Positions 35,345-46,717 of a DNA stretch of 64,000 bases are shown here, piece by piece. The stretch comes from Hippophae tibetana (lineage: Eukaryota; Streptophyta; Magnoliopsida; Rosales; Elaeagnaceae), in assembly GCA_037013495.1 (NCBI GenBank), contig JAZDXN010000013.1, forward strand, positions 2,666,001-2,730,000, read 5' to 3'. Under the pieces are notes generated by a model. The model saw only the letters and a program-made list of their open reading frames with translations. It made no database searches and had not been told where the DNA came from. Every line of letters starts with the position of its first letter. The stretch's first letter is position 1. Position numbers and translations under genes: made by a program.

Positions 35345-35349
35345 GTGAC
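35345..35349. repeat. Target site duplication GTGAC, left side of solo LTR
   Basis: GTGAC at 35,345-35,349 is repeated at 37,302-37,306. Together they restore the array text CTGGTGACAGA with the LTR removed. Confidence 0.9.
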
Positions 35350-35735
35350 TGATGAGTGCTCAAAAAGCACTAAAATAACCATGATTTTATGCACATTAAT
35401 TGATTAAAAATATATATATTTATATGTTTTATCATATATTTATATAAATTTGTCTTTTTCGGAATCACGGGTATTTTTATTGTTTTTCAGGTATTTTGGC
35501 TTAAAAACGCAACTTAAAAACTCAAAGAGGAATACTGGAAGCAATACATCACAAATATATTAATAAATAAATGCGGAAAGGTCGACAAATATGGAAAAAT
35601 TGGACAAAATGGGTCAAAAAGGTCAAAAATGTCAAAAAGGAGAAAAACGCGCCGCCGCTCCGCCCGGCCGCCGCGCCCCAGCGCCCGGCCGCCGCGCCCC
35701 AGCGCCCAGCACCGCCCCAAGCAGCAGCGCGCGGC

Positions 35736-35899
35736 ACTGTTCATCCGCGGTTACTGTTCATCAGACTCGGCACTGTTCATACCCCGGTACTGTTCATCAG
35801 ACTCGGCACTGTTCATCCGCGGGTACTGTTCATCAGACTCGGCACTGTTCATACCCCGGCACTGTTCATCAGACTCGGCACTGTTCATACCCGGTACTG
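35736..35899 (+). repeat. Minisatellite in the solo LTR
   Basis: Units of 17-19 bp built on ACTGTTCATCAGACTCGGC and ACTGTTCATACCCCGGT alternate, giving a higher-order period of about 36 bp. The same minisatellite is in both LTRs of the complete element with different copy numbers. Confidence 0.85.
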
Positions 35900-35918
35900 T
35901 GCAGCCGCCCCATGTCAT

Positions 35919-35943
35919 GCTGACGTCATCAAATGACGTCAGC
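35919..35943. promoter_or_regulatory. Paired TGACGTCA palindrome in the LTR U3 region
   Basis: Two perfect TGACGTCA octamers (35,921-35,928 and 35,934-35,941) lie within a larger GCTGACGTCA...TGACGTCAGC palindrome. TGACG cores bind plant bZIP factors of the TGA class. The TATA box lies about 70 bp downstream, so this is a likely enhancer. Confidence 0.6.
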
Positions 35944-36010
35944 AATCAATAATCCGTGTTTTTACATTTTTTTAACATTTTTTTCTCTACTTTTTCTCTC
36001 CATCCTCACC

Positions 36011-36018
36011 TATAAATA
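36011..36018 (+). promoter_or_regulatory. TATA box of the solo LTR
   Basis: TATAAATA lies about 70 bp after the bZIP-type palindrome, with transcription expected to start near 36,040. The equivalents in the complete element are at 48,124-48,131 and 59,775-59,782 on the minus strand. Confidence 0.65.
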
Positions 36019-37789
36019 CCCCCCTTCCCTTCACTTCAAAATACACCTTCAAAACACACTTCTCTCTTATTTCTTTCTCTCTTTTCTTAGATTTTTAGGT
36101 TTTTTTAGTTTTTCTTAGTTTTTAGTTAATTTCTCTTAGTTTTAGAGTTCTTCCATTTTTGGGAAGAACTAGTTATGTTTTTGTAATATTTTAGCTCTTT
36201 GATTCAATAAATGGGAGTGCAAATTCCGCTTGGAGTTTTTCCAGCAACGGGAATAGCGTCGAAGTTCTGTAAGGATTTTATTTTCTTTACAGTTATTTTT
36301 ATGCTTTATTCTTACATGTTATATTTAATTTGTCTGTGGTTAAATTTAACTGTGCTGGCTATTTAGTAAACATGATGTAATAATAACGTTGTTATGCTTG
36401 CGTAATATTAAATAGGTAAAAATCTCTAAAATGAATTGATTTTGTTTTTATTCATGATTTTATATTAAGAATGTTAGAGAGAAATATATTATTTTTCATT
36501 ACAATCTTAAACCTGAAAATTAGATTTTAAGGTTTAGTTATCCGGTCTGATTTAGAGTAGTGCTCTTTTATTTGATGGTACAATCGCCCGGTAGTTAGAG
36601 TGAAGCTCTATTTCAAAAGTTTTTATAAGAATTATTATCTGAAAATGTATTGACAACATGTTTTCGGTAGTGGTTTTAAAACTTGAAAGTTAGTACTCGG
36701 ATAACTAAATTCTTGGGTTTAATTTGGACACCTTGAATAAAGTTTAAACTGTCTAACCCCACCAAAGGTGGCATTTAAATGGTTCATTTTCAATCTCTTA
36801 GAAAAAGGAATTAATTTAATTAAGCAAATTAGTTATCAACCCCACCCATAGGTGTTAATTGATTTGTTTAGTTAACAAAGAATATCTAACCCCACCAAAG
36901 GTGGTATTCATACAAAAAAGGGAGAATCAATAAATATCAATTCATATCCTTAATAACCTAGATAATATGAGTAAGCATAATTAACTTAGTTATTATATCC
37001 ATAAATACTCCGCCATTATAAATGATAAAATTTGCATAAATGTTTATTGAATCTATGTTTAATTTTATGTAATTAGATTAAAAACACAAAACCCCAAAAT
37101 ATCGTGACAGGATGTTTAGGATTTAATTTCGTTTTTAAAAGTTTGAATAATAAATTAAAAACCACATACATTCCTTCCTTAGATCGACCTTGGGAGTATA
37201 CTTATCATTTTCTTCGAAATGATTCGTGCACTTGCGAGAGTTTTATAAATATTAAAACCAAAGTATTTGCGAAGATCGGCGATCCCGGTTTTCGTTCATC
37301 AGTGACAGATGAATCTGCTAAATCTAAAGCTGCTAAAGAAGTTATCAAATCACTTACTTCTCAGGACAGATTAGACGAAGCTTAAATCAGACTTGCTAAG
37401 GCGGCAGTTCCATCTAATGTTGATTTGATAAAGCAATTCGACACCAAATCCACTAAACATGGACAAGAATCAGACATTTTCACTTGTTAGGTGCTCACTG
37501 ACACCTTTGTTGCAGCTCAAAGATTTTATTTTTTCAACTATTGCCAAAAAGAAAGAATGGAAAAAAGGAAAAATAAATGAACTTTTGCATCAAGAAGTGC
37601 TTAGGTTATATGCTCAGGTATACTTGTGATTTATGACTTCCTCTTTTATTTTAGGTATAATTTAATTATTTGTCCAGGGGAAGGAGTCTTTTAGTAGTCA
37701 AGTGTTTAATAGTTGTGCTAATGGCTCTATGCATTTTTCTAAAACATGAGTAGGTTGAAAGCCTAAGACCGAGATTTGAACTACAATAT

Positions 37790-38085
37790 GTGGAGCTTGT
37801 GAAATCAACTAAGAAAGCACAAGAAGCTATGTCACTGGTGACAGAGGAATCTGCTAAATCTAAAGCTGCTAAAGAAGTTATCAAATCACTTACTGCACAG
37901 GACAGATTAGAAGAAGCTGAAATCACACTTGCTAAGGCTGTAGTTCCATCTATTGTTGATTTGATACAGCACTTAGACAGCAAAGCCGTAAAACAAGGGA
38001 AAAAATCTGAGACATTTTTTCTAGTTAGATCCTCGCAGACACCTTTGTTGCAGCTGAAAGATTTTATTTTTTCAATTATTGCCAA
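37790..38085 (+). pseudogene. Well preserved coding unit in array block 2
   Basis: One open frame crosses a unit junction with [40 protein letters not shown] and [15 protein letters not shown] to [10 protein letters not shown]. It corresponds to the PRAF coiled-coil end joined to the PRAF linker start, so it is a chimeric order not found in the native protein. There is no start codon of its own besides a Met replaced from the native ELQ.VEL context. Confidence 0.5.
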
Positions 38086-40541
38086 AAAAAAAGAATGGAA
38101 AAAAGGACTTCCTTTTTTATTTTAGGTATAATTTAATTATTTGTTTAGAGGAAGGAGTCTTTTAGTAGTCAAGTGTTTAATAGTTGTGCTAATGGTTCTG
38201 TGCATTTTTCTAAAACATTAGTAGGTTGAAATATTAAGACAGAGATTTGAACTACAATATGTGGATCTTGTGAAATCAACTAAGAAATCACAAGAAGCTA
38301 TGGCACTGGTGACCTAGGAATCTCCTAAATCTAAAGCTGCTAAAAAAATTATCAAATCACTTATTGCACAGGACAGATTAGAAGAAGCTCAAATCAGACT
38401 TGCTAAGGCTGCAGTTCCATCTAATGTTGATTTGATAAAGCAATTCGACAGCAAATCCGCTAAACATGGACAAAAATCAGACATTTTATCTTGTTAGATG
38501 CTCGCTGACACTTTTGTTGCAGCTGAAAGATTTTATTCTGTCAACTATTGCCAAAAAAAAAGAAGAGAAAGAATGGAAAAATGAAAAAAAAAATGAACTT
38601 TTGCATCAAGAAGTGCATAGGTTACAGGCTCACGTATACTTGTGATTTATGACTTCCTTTTTTATTTTAGTTATAATTTAATTATTTGTCTAAAAGAAGG
38701 AGTCTTTTAGTAGTCAAGTGGTTAATAGTTGTGCTAATGGCTCTGTGCATTTTTCTAAAACATGAGTAGGTTGAAAGCCTAAGACCGAGATTTGAACTAC
38801 AATATGTGGAGCTTGTGAAATCAATTAAGAAAGCACAAGAAGCTATGTCACTGGTGACAGTGGAATCTGCTAAATCTAAAGCTGCTAAAGAAGTTATCAA
38901 ATCACTTACTTCTCAGGACAGATTAGACGAAGCTTAAATCAGACTTGCTAAGGCTGCAGTTCCATCTATTGTTGATTTGATAAAGCAATTCGACAGCAAA
39001 TCCGCTAAACATGGACAAGAATCAGACATTTTCTCTTGTTAGGTGCTCGCTGACACCTTTGTTGCAGCTGAAAGATTTTATTTTGTCAACTATTGCCAAA
39101 AAAAGAAGAAGAGAAAGAATGGAAAAAAGGAAAAATAAATGAACTTTTGCATCAAGAAGTTCTTAGGTTACAGGCTCAGGTATACTTGTGTTTTATGACT
39201 TCCTTTTTTATTTTAGGTATAATTTAATTATTTGTCTAGAGGAAGGAGTCCTTTAGTAGTCAAGTGTTTAATAGTTGTGCTAATGGTTCTGTGCATTTTT
39301 CTAAAACATTAGTAGGTTGAAATCATAAGACCGAGATTTGATCTACAATATGTGGAGCTTGTGAAATCAACTAAGAAATCACAAGAAGCTATGGCACTGG
39401 TGACCAAGGAATCTGCTAAATCTAAAGCTGCTAAAGAAGTTATCAAATCACTTACTGCACAGGACAGATTAGAAGAAGCTGAAATTAGACTTGCTAAGGC
39501 TGCAGTTCTATCTAATATTGATTTGATAAAGCAATTCGACAGCAAAGTCGCAAAACAATGGAAAAATTATGAGACATTTTCTCTTGTTAGATACTCGCAG
39601 ACACCTTTATTGCACCTCAAAGAAGTTATTTTGTCAACTATTGCCAAAAAAAGAAGAGAAAGAAAGGAAAAAAGGAAAAAAATGAACTTTTGAATCAAGA
39701 AGTGCTTAGGTTACAGACCCAGGTATACTTGTGATTTATGACTTCATTTTTTATTTTAGGTATAATTTAATTATTTGTCTAGAGGAGGGAGTCTTTTTGT
39801 AATCAAGTGTTTAATAGTTGTGCTAATGGCTCTGTGCATTTTTCTAAAACATGAGCAGGTTGAAAGCCTAAGACAGAGATTTGAACTACAATATGTGGAT
39901 CTTGTGAAATCAACTAAGAAATCACAAGAAGCTATGGCACTGGTGACCTAGGAATCTCCTAAATCTAAAGCTGCTAAAAAAATTATCAAATCACTTATTG
40001 CACAGGACAGATTAGAAGAAGCTCAAATCAGACTTGCTAAGGCTGCAGTTCCATCTAATGTTGATTTGATAAAGCAATTCGACAGCAAATCTGCTAAACA
40101 TGGACAAGAATCAGACATTTTCTCTTGTTAGGTGCTCGCTGACACCTTTGTTGCAGCTGAATGATTTTATTTTATCAACTATTGCAAAAAAAAAAAGAAT
40201 GGAAAAAAGGAAAAAAAAATGAACTTTTGCATCAAGAAGTGCTTAGGTTACAGGCTCAGGTATACTTGTGTTTTATGACTTCCTTTTCTATTTTAGGTAT
40301 AATTTAATTATTTGTCTAGAGGAAGGACTCTTTTAGTAGTCAAGTATTTAATAGTTGTGCTAATGGTTCTGTGCATTTTTCTAAAACATGAGCAAGTTGA
40401 AATCCTTAGACCGAGATTTGAACTACAATATGTGGAGCTTGTGAAATCAACTAAGAAATCACAAGAAGCTATGGCACTGGTGACCTAGGAATCTGCTAAA
40501 TCTAAAGCTGCTAAAGAAGTTATCAAATCACTTACTGCACA

Positions 40542-40684
40542 GGACAGATTAGAAGAAGCTGAAATCAAACTTGCTAAGGCTGTAGTTCCATCTATTGTTG
40601 ATTTGATAAAGCAATGCGACTGGTGACCTAGGAATCTGCTAAATCTAAAGCTGCTAAAGAAGTTATCAAATCACTTACTGCACA
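40542..40684 (+). repeat. Truncated 143-bp unit
   Basis: This unit stops after AAGCAATGCGAC and jumps to GGTGACCTAGG of the next unit, skipping about 395 bp that includes the intron. The joined ends share a short GAC/CAC-CTGG match, as expected for unequal exchange or slippage at microhomology. Confidence 0.8.
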
Positions 40685-43600
40685 GGACAGATTAGAAGAA
40701 GCTGAAATCAAACTTGCTAAGGCTGTAGTTCCATCTATTGTTGATTTGATAAAGCAATTCGACAACAAATCCGCTAAACATGGACAAAAATCAGACATTT
40801 TCTCTTTGTAGATGCTTGCTGACACCTTTGTTGCTGCTGAAAGATTTTATTTTGTCAACTATTGCCAAAAAAAAGAAGAGAAAGAATGGAAAAAAGGAAA
40901 AAAAATGAACTTTTGAATCAAAAAGTGATTACGTTACAGGCTCCGGTATACTTGTGATTTATGACTTCCTTTTTTATTTTAGGTATAATTATTTATTTGT
41001 CTAAAGGACGGAATCTTTTTGTAATCAAGTGTTTAATAGTTGTGCTAATGGCTCTGTGCATTTTTCTAAAACATCAGCAGGTTGAAAGCCTAAGACTGAG
41101 ATTTGAACTACAATATGTGGATCTTGTGAAATCAACTAAGAAATCACAAGAAGCTATGGCACTGGTGACCTAGGAATCTCCTAAATCTAAAGCTGCTAAA
41201 AAAATTATCAAATCACTTATTGCACAGGACAGATTAGAAGAAGCTCAAATCAGACTTGCTAAGGCTGCAGTTCCATCTAATGTTGATTTGATAAAGCAAT
41301 TCGACAGCAAATCTGCTAAACATGGACAAGAATCAGACATTTTCTCTTGTTAGGTGCTCGCTGACACCTTTGTTGCAGCTGAAAGATTTTATTTTATCAA
41401 CTATTGCAAAAAAAAAAGAATGGAAAAAAGGAAAAAAAAAATGAACTTTTGCATCAAGAAGTGCTTAGGTTACAGGCTCAGGTATACTTGTGTTTTATGA
41501 CTTCCTTTTCTATTTTAGGTATAATTTAATTATTTTTCTAGAGGAAGGAGTCTTTTAGTAGTCAAGTGTTTAATAGTTGTGCTAATGGTTCTGTACATTT
41601 TTCTAAAACATGAGCAAGTTGAAATCCTAAGACTGAGATTTGAACTACAATATGTGGAGCTTGTGAAATCAACTAAGAAATCACAAGAAGCTATGGCACT
41701 GGTGACCTAGGAATCTGCTAAATCTAAAGCTGCTAAAGAAGTTATCAAATCACTTACTGCACAGGACAGATTAGAAGAAGCTGAAATCAAACTTGCTAAG
41801 GTTGTAGTTCCATCTATTGTTGATTTGATAAAGCAATTCGACAACAAATCCGCTAAACATGGACAAAAATCAGAGATTTTCTCTTTGTAGATGCTTGCTC
41901 ACACCTTTGTTGCTGCTGAAAGATTTTATTTTGTCAACAATTGCCAAAAAAAAAGAGAAAGAATGGAAAAATGAAGAAAAATGAACTTTTGCAACAAGAA
42001 GTGCTTAGGTTAGAGGCTCAGGTATACTTGTGATTTATGACTTCCTTTTTTATTTTAGTTATAATTTAATTATTTGTCTAGAGGAAGGAGTCTTTTAGTA
42101 GTCAAGTGGTTAATAGTTGTGCTAATGACTCTGTGTATTTTTCTAAAACATGAGCAGGTTGAAATCCTAAGACCGAGATTTGAACTACAATATGTGGAGG
42201 TTGTAAAATCAACTAAGAAATCACAAGAAGCTATGGCACTGGTGACCGAGGAATATGCTAAATCTAAAGCTGCTAAAGAAGTTATCAAATCACTTACTGC
42301 TCAGGACAGATTAGAGGAGGCTGAGATCACACATGCTAGGTCTGCAGTTCCATCTAATTTTGATTTGATACAGCACTTAGACAGCAAAGCCACAGAACAA
42401 GGGAAAAAATCTGAGACATTTTCTCTAGTTAGATCCTCGCAGACACCTTTGTTGCAGCTGAAAGATTTTATTTTTTCAATTATTGCCAAAAAAAAAGAAT
42501 GGAAAAAAGGACTTCCTTTTTTATTTTAGGTATAATTTAATTATTTGTTTAGAGGAAGGAGTCTTTCAGTAGTCAAGTGTTTAATAGTTGTGCTAATGGT
42601 TCTGTGCATTTTTCTAAAACATTAGTAGGTTGAAATATTAAGACAGAGATTTGAACTACAATATGTGGATCTTGTGAAATCAACTAAGAAATCACAAGAA
42701 GCTATGGCACTGGTGACCTAGGAATCTCCTAAATCTAAAGCTGCTAAAAAAATTATCAAATCACTTATTGCACAGGACAGATTAGAAGAAGCTCAAATCA
42801 GACTTGCTAAGGCTACAGTTCCATCTAATGTTGATTTGATAAAGCAATTCGACAGCAAATCCGCTAAACATGGACAAAAATCAGACATTTTATCTTGTTA
42901 CATGCTCGCTGACACTTTTGTTGCAGCTGAAAGATTTTATTTTGTCAACTATTGCCAAAAAAAAAGAAGAGAAAGAATGGAAAAATGAAAAAAAAAAGAA
43001 CTTTTGCATCAAGAAGTGCATAGGTTACAGGCTCACGTATACTTGTGATTTATGACTTCCTTTTTTATTTTAGTTATAATTTAATTATTTGTCTAAAAGA
43101 AGGAGTCTTTTAGTAGTCAAGTGGTTAATAGTTGTGCTAATAGCTCTGTGCATTTTTCTAAAACATGAGTAGGTTGAAAGCCTAAGACCGAGATTTGAAC
43201 TACAATATGTGGAGCTTGTGAAATCAATTAAGAAAGCACAAGAAGCTATGTCACTGGTGACAGAGGAATCTGCTAAATCTAAAGCTGCTAAAGAAGTTAT
43301 CAAATCAGTTACTTCTCAGGACAGATTAGACGAAGCTTAAATCAGACTTGCTAAGGCTGCAGTTCCATCTATTGTTGATTTGATAAAGCAATTCGACAGC
43401 AAATCCGCTAAACATGGACAAGAATCAGACATTTTCTCTTGTTAGGTGCTTGCTGACACCTTTGTTGCAGCTGAAAGATTTTATTTTGTCAACTATTGCC
43501 AAAAAAAGAAGAAGAGAAAGAATGGAAAAAAGGAAAAATAAATGAACTTTTGCATCAAGAAGTTCTTAGGTTACAGGCTCAGGTATACTTGTGTTTTATG

Positions 43601-46600
43601 ACTTCCTTTTTTATTTTAGGTATAATTTAATTATTTGTCTAGAGGAAGGAGTCCTTTAGTAGTCAAGTGTTTAATAGTTGTGCTAATGGTTCTGTGCATT
43701 TTTCTAAAACATTAGTAGGTTGAAATCATAAGACCGAGATTTGAACTACAATATGTGGAGCTTGTGAAATCAACTAAGAAATCACAAGAAGCTATGGCAC
43801 TGGTGACCAAGGAATCTGCTAAATCTAAAGCTGCTAAAGAAGTTATCAAATCACTTACTGCACAGGACAGATTAGAAGAAGCTGAAATTAGACTTGCTAA
43901 GGCTGCAGTTCTATCTAATATTGATTTGATAAAGCAATTCGACAGCAAAGTCGCAAAACAATGGAAAAATTATGAGACATTTTCTCTTGTTAGATACTCG
44001 CAGACACCTTTATTGCAGCTCAAAGATGTTATTTTGTCAACTATTGCCAAAAGAAGAAGAGAAAGAAAGGAAAAAAGGAAAAAAAATGAACTTTTGAATC
44101 AAGAAGTGCTTAGGTTACAGACCCAGGTATACTTGTGATTTATGACTTCATTTTTTATTTTAGGTATAATTTAATTATTTGTCTAGAGGAGGGAGTCTTT
44201 TTGTAATCAAGTGTTTAATAGTTGTGCTAATGGCTCTGTGCATTTTTCTAAAACATGAGCAGGTTGAAAGCCTAAGACTGAGATTTGAACTACAATATGT
44301 GGATCTTGTGAAATCAACTAAGAAATCACAAGAAGCTATGGCACTGGTGACCTAGGAATCTCCTAAATCTAAAGCTGCTAAAAAAATTATCAAATCACTT
44401 ATTGCACAGGACAGATTAGAAGAAGCTCAAATCAGACTTGCTAAGGCTGCAGTTCCATCTAATGTTGATTTGATAAAGCAATTCGACAGCAAATCTGCTA
44501 AACATGGACAAGAATCAGACATTTTCTCTTGTTAGGTGCTCGCTGACACCTTTGTTGCAGCTGAAAGATTTTATTTTATCAACTATTGCAAAAAAAAAAA
44601 GAATGGAAAAAAGGAAAAAAAAAATGAACTTTTGCATCAAGAAGTGCTTAGGTTACAGGCTCAGGTATACTTGTGTTTTATGACTTCCTTTTCTATTTTA
44701 GGTATAATTTAATTATTTGTCTAGAGGAAGGACTCTTTTAGTAGTCAAGTGTTTAATAGTTGTGCTAATGGTTCTGTGCATTTTTCTAAAACATGAGCAA
44801 GTTGAAATCCTAAGACCGAGATTTGAACTACAATATGTGGAGCTTGTGAAATCAACTAAGAAATCACAAGAAGCTATGGCACTGGTGACCTAGGAATCTG
44901 CTAAATCTAAAGCTGCTAAAGAAGTTATCAAATCACTTACTGCACAGGACAGATTAGAAGAAGCTGAAATCAAACTTGCTAAGGCTGTAGTTCCATCTAT
45001 TGTTGATTTGATAAAGCAATTCGACAACAAATCCGCTAAACATGGACAAAAATCAGACATTTTCTCTTTGTAGATGCTTACTGACACCTTTGTTGCTGCT
45101 GAAAGATTTTATTTTGTCAACTATTGCCAAAAAAAAAAAGAGAAAGAATGGAAAAATGAAAAAAAATGAACTTTTGCAACAAGAAGTGCTTAGGTTAGAG
45201 GCTCAGGTATACTTGTGATTTATGACTTCCTTTTTTATTTTAGGTATAATTTAATTATTTGTCTAGAGGAAGGAGTCTTTTAGTAGTCAAGTGGTTAATA
45301 GTTGTGCTAATGGCTCTGTGCATTTTTCTAAAACATGAGTAGGTTGAAAGCCTAAGACCGAGATTTGAACTACAATATGTGGAGCTTGTGAAATCAATTA
45401 AGAAACCACAAGAAGCTATGTCACTGGTGACAGAGGAATCTGCTAAATCTAAAGCTACTAAAGAAGTTATCAAATCACTTACTTCTCAGGACAGATTAGA
45501 CGAAGCTTAAATCAGACTTGCTAAGGCTGCAGTTCCATCTATTGTTGATTTGATAAAGCAATTCGACAGCAAATCCGCTAAACATGGACAAGAATCAGAC
45601 ATTTTCTCTTGTTAGGTGCTCGCTGACACCTTTGTTGCAGCTGAAAGATTTTATTTTGTCAACTATTGCCAAAAAAAGAAGAAGAGAAAGAATGGAAAAA
45701 AGGAAAAATAAATTAACTTTTGCATCAAGAAGTTCTTAGGTTACAGGCTCAGGTATACTTGTGTTTTATGACTTCCTTTTTTATTTTAGGTATAATTTAA
45801 TTATTTGTCTAGAGGAAGGAGTCCTTTAGTAGTCAAGTGTTTAATAGTTGTGCTAATGGTTCTGTGCATTTTTCTAAAACATTAGTAGGTTGAAATCATA
45901 AGACCGAGATTTGAACTACAATATGTGGAGCTTGTGAAATCAACTAAGAAATCACAAGAAGCTATGGCACTGGTGACCAAGGAATCTGCTAAATCTAAAG
46001 CTGCTAAAGAAGTTATCAAATCACTTACTGCACAGGACTGATTAGAAGAAGCTGAAATTAGACTTGCTAAGGCTGCAGTTCTATCTAATATTGATTTGAT
46101 AAAGCAATTCGACAGCAAAGTCGCAAAACAATGGAAAAATTATGAGACATTTTCTCTTGTTAGATAGTCGCAGACACCTTTATTGCAGCTCAAAGAAGTT
46201 ATTTTGTCAACTATTGCCAAAAAAAGAAGAGAAAGAAAGGAAAAAAGGAAAAAAAATGAACTTTTACATCAAGAAGTGCTTAGGTTACAGGCTCAGGTAT
46301 ACTTGTGATTTATGAATTCCTTTTGTATTTTAGTTATAATTTAATTATTTGTCTAGAGGAAAGAGTCTTTTTGTAGTCAAGTGTTTAATAGTTGTGCTAA
46401 TGGTTCTGCGCATTTTTCTAAAACATGAGCAGGTTTAAAGCCTAAGACTGAGATTTGAACTACAATATGTGGAGCTTGTGAAATCAACTAAGAAATCACA
46501 AGAAGCTATGGCACTGGTGACAGAAGAATCTGCTAAATCTAAAGCTCCTAAAGAAGTTATCAAATCACTTACTTCTCAGGACAGATTAGACGAAGCTTAA

Positions 46601-46712
46601 ATCAGACTTGCTAAGGCTGCAGTTCCATCTAATGTTGATTTGATAAAGCAATTCGACAGCAAATCCGCTAAACATGGACAAGAATCAGACATTTTCTCTT
46701 GTTAGGTGCTCG

Positions 46713-46717
46713 GTGAC
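46713..46717. repeat. Target site duplication GTGAC, left side of the Athila element
   Basis: GTGAC at 46,713-46,717 is repeated at 60,460-60,464. Removing the element restores GTGCTCGGTGACACCTTTG, which is array sequence. Confidence 0.9.

Larger units (their letters stand above)
28905..35349 (+). repeat. PRAF-derived tandem array, block 1 (11 units)
   Basis: Each unit runs from GGACAGATTA (protein [10 protein letters not shown]) through linker, a short A/G-rich tract, NELLHQEVLRLQAQ, a GT-AG intron, and [11 protein letters not shown] to IKSLTAQ, where the next GGACAG begins. Units start at 28905, 29584, 30129, 30899, 31440, 31986, 32522, 33059, 33601, 34320 and 34865. Typical length is 536-546 bp. 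The units at 30129 (770 bp) and 33601 (719 bp) are lengthened by purine tracts, and the first (679 bp) keeps a linker segment lost in all others. The last unit is interrupted at 35,349 by a solo LTR and resumes at 37,302. Confidence 0.9.
35350..37301 (+). mobile_element. Athila-type solo LTR, + orientation
   Basis: The 1,952-bp element starts TGATGAGTGCTC, ends TTCGTTCATCA and is flanked by GTGAC on both sides. It is the same family as the LTRs of the complete element at 46,718-60,459, in opposite orientation. It contains a GC-rich island (35,648-35,735), a minisatellite (35,736-35,899), paired TGACGTCA motifs, a TATA box, a likely poly(A) signal (AATAAA near 36,205) and three hairpin motifs. 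No internal region remains, so it arose by recombination between the two LTRs of an inserted copy. Confidence 0.9.
37302..46717 (+). repeat. PRAF-derived tandem array, block 2
   Basis: Unit starts are 37364, 37900, 38371, 38916, 39462, 40005, 40542, 40685, 41227, 41764, 42304, 42775, 43319, 43865, 44409, 44947, 45489, 46035 and 46579. Most are 536-546 bp. The units at 37900 and 42304 are 471 bp because the tract and intron start are deleted, and the one at 40542 is 143 bp. The order of variants shows higher-order duplication: 37900-42303 repeats from 42304 with a step of 4,404 bp, and 43319-45488 repeats from 45489 with a step of 2,170 bp. Many units carry GTGACCTAGGA, which puts a stop after LVT. 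The unit at 46579 is interrupted by the Athila element and resumes at 60,460. Confidence 0.9.

Noticed and set aside
35514..35952. Overlapping frames with repeated CSSDSALFI or TVHQTRHCS text in the solo LTR, and similar ones at 48,190-48,640 and 59,841-60,295
   Set aside because: They come from the LTR minisatellite and GC-rich block, open in several frames at once, as expected for a short tandem repeat.
37104..37385. 93-codon frame with DRPWEYTYHFLRNDSCTC, also at 46,685-46,915 and 58,288-58,566
   Set aside because: It lies in the 3' part of the LTR and is conserved because the LTRs are. It is a common spurious hit in Athila LTRs and has no start or domain that supports a gene.
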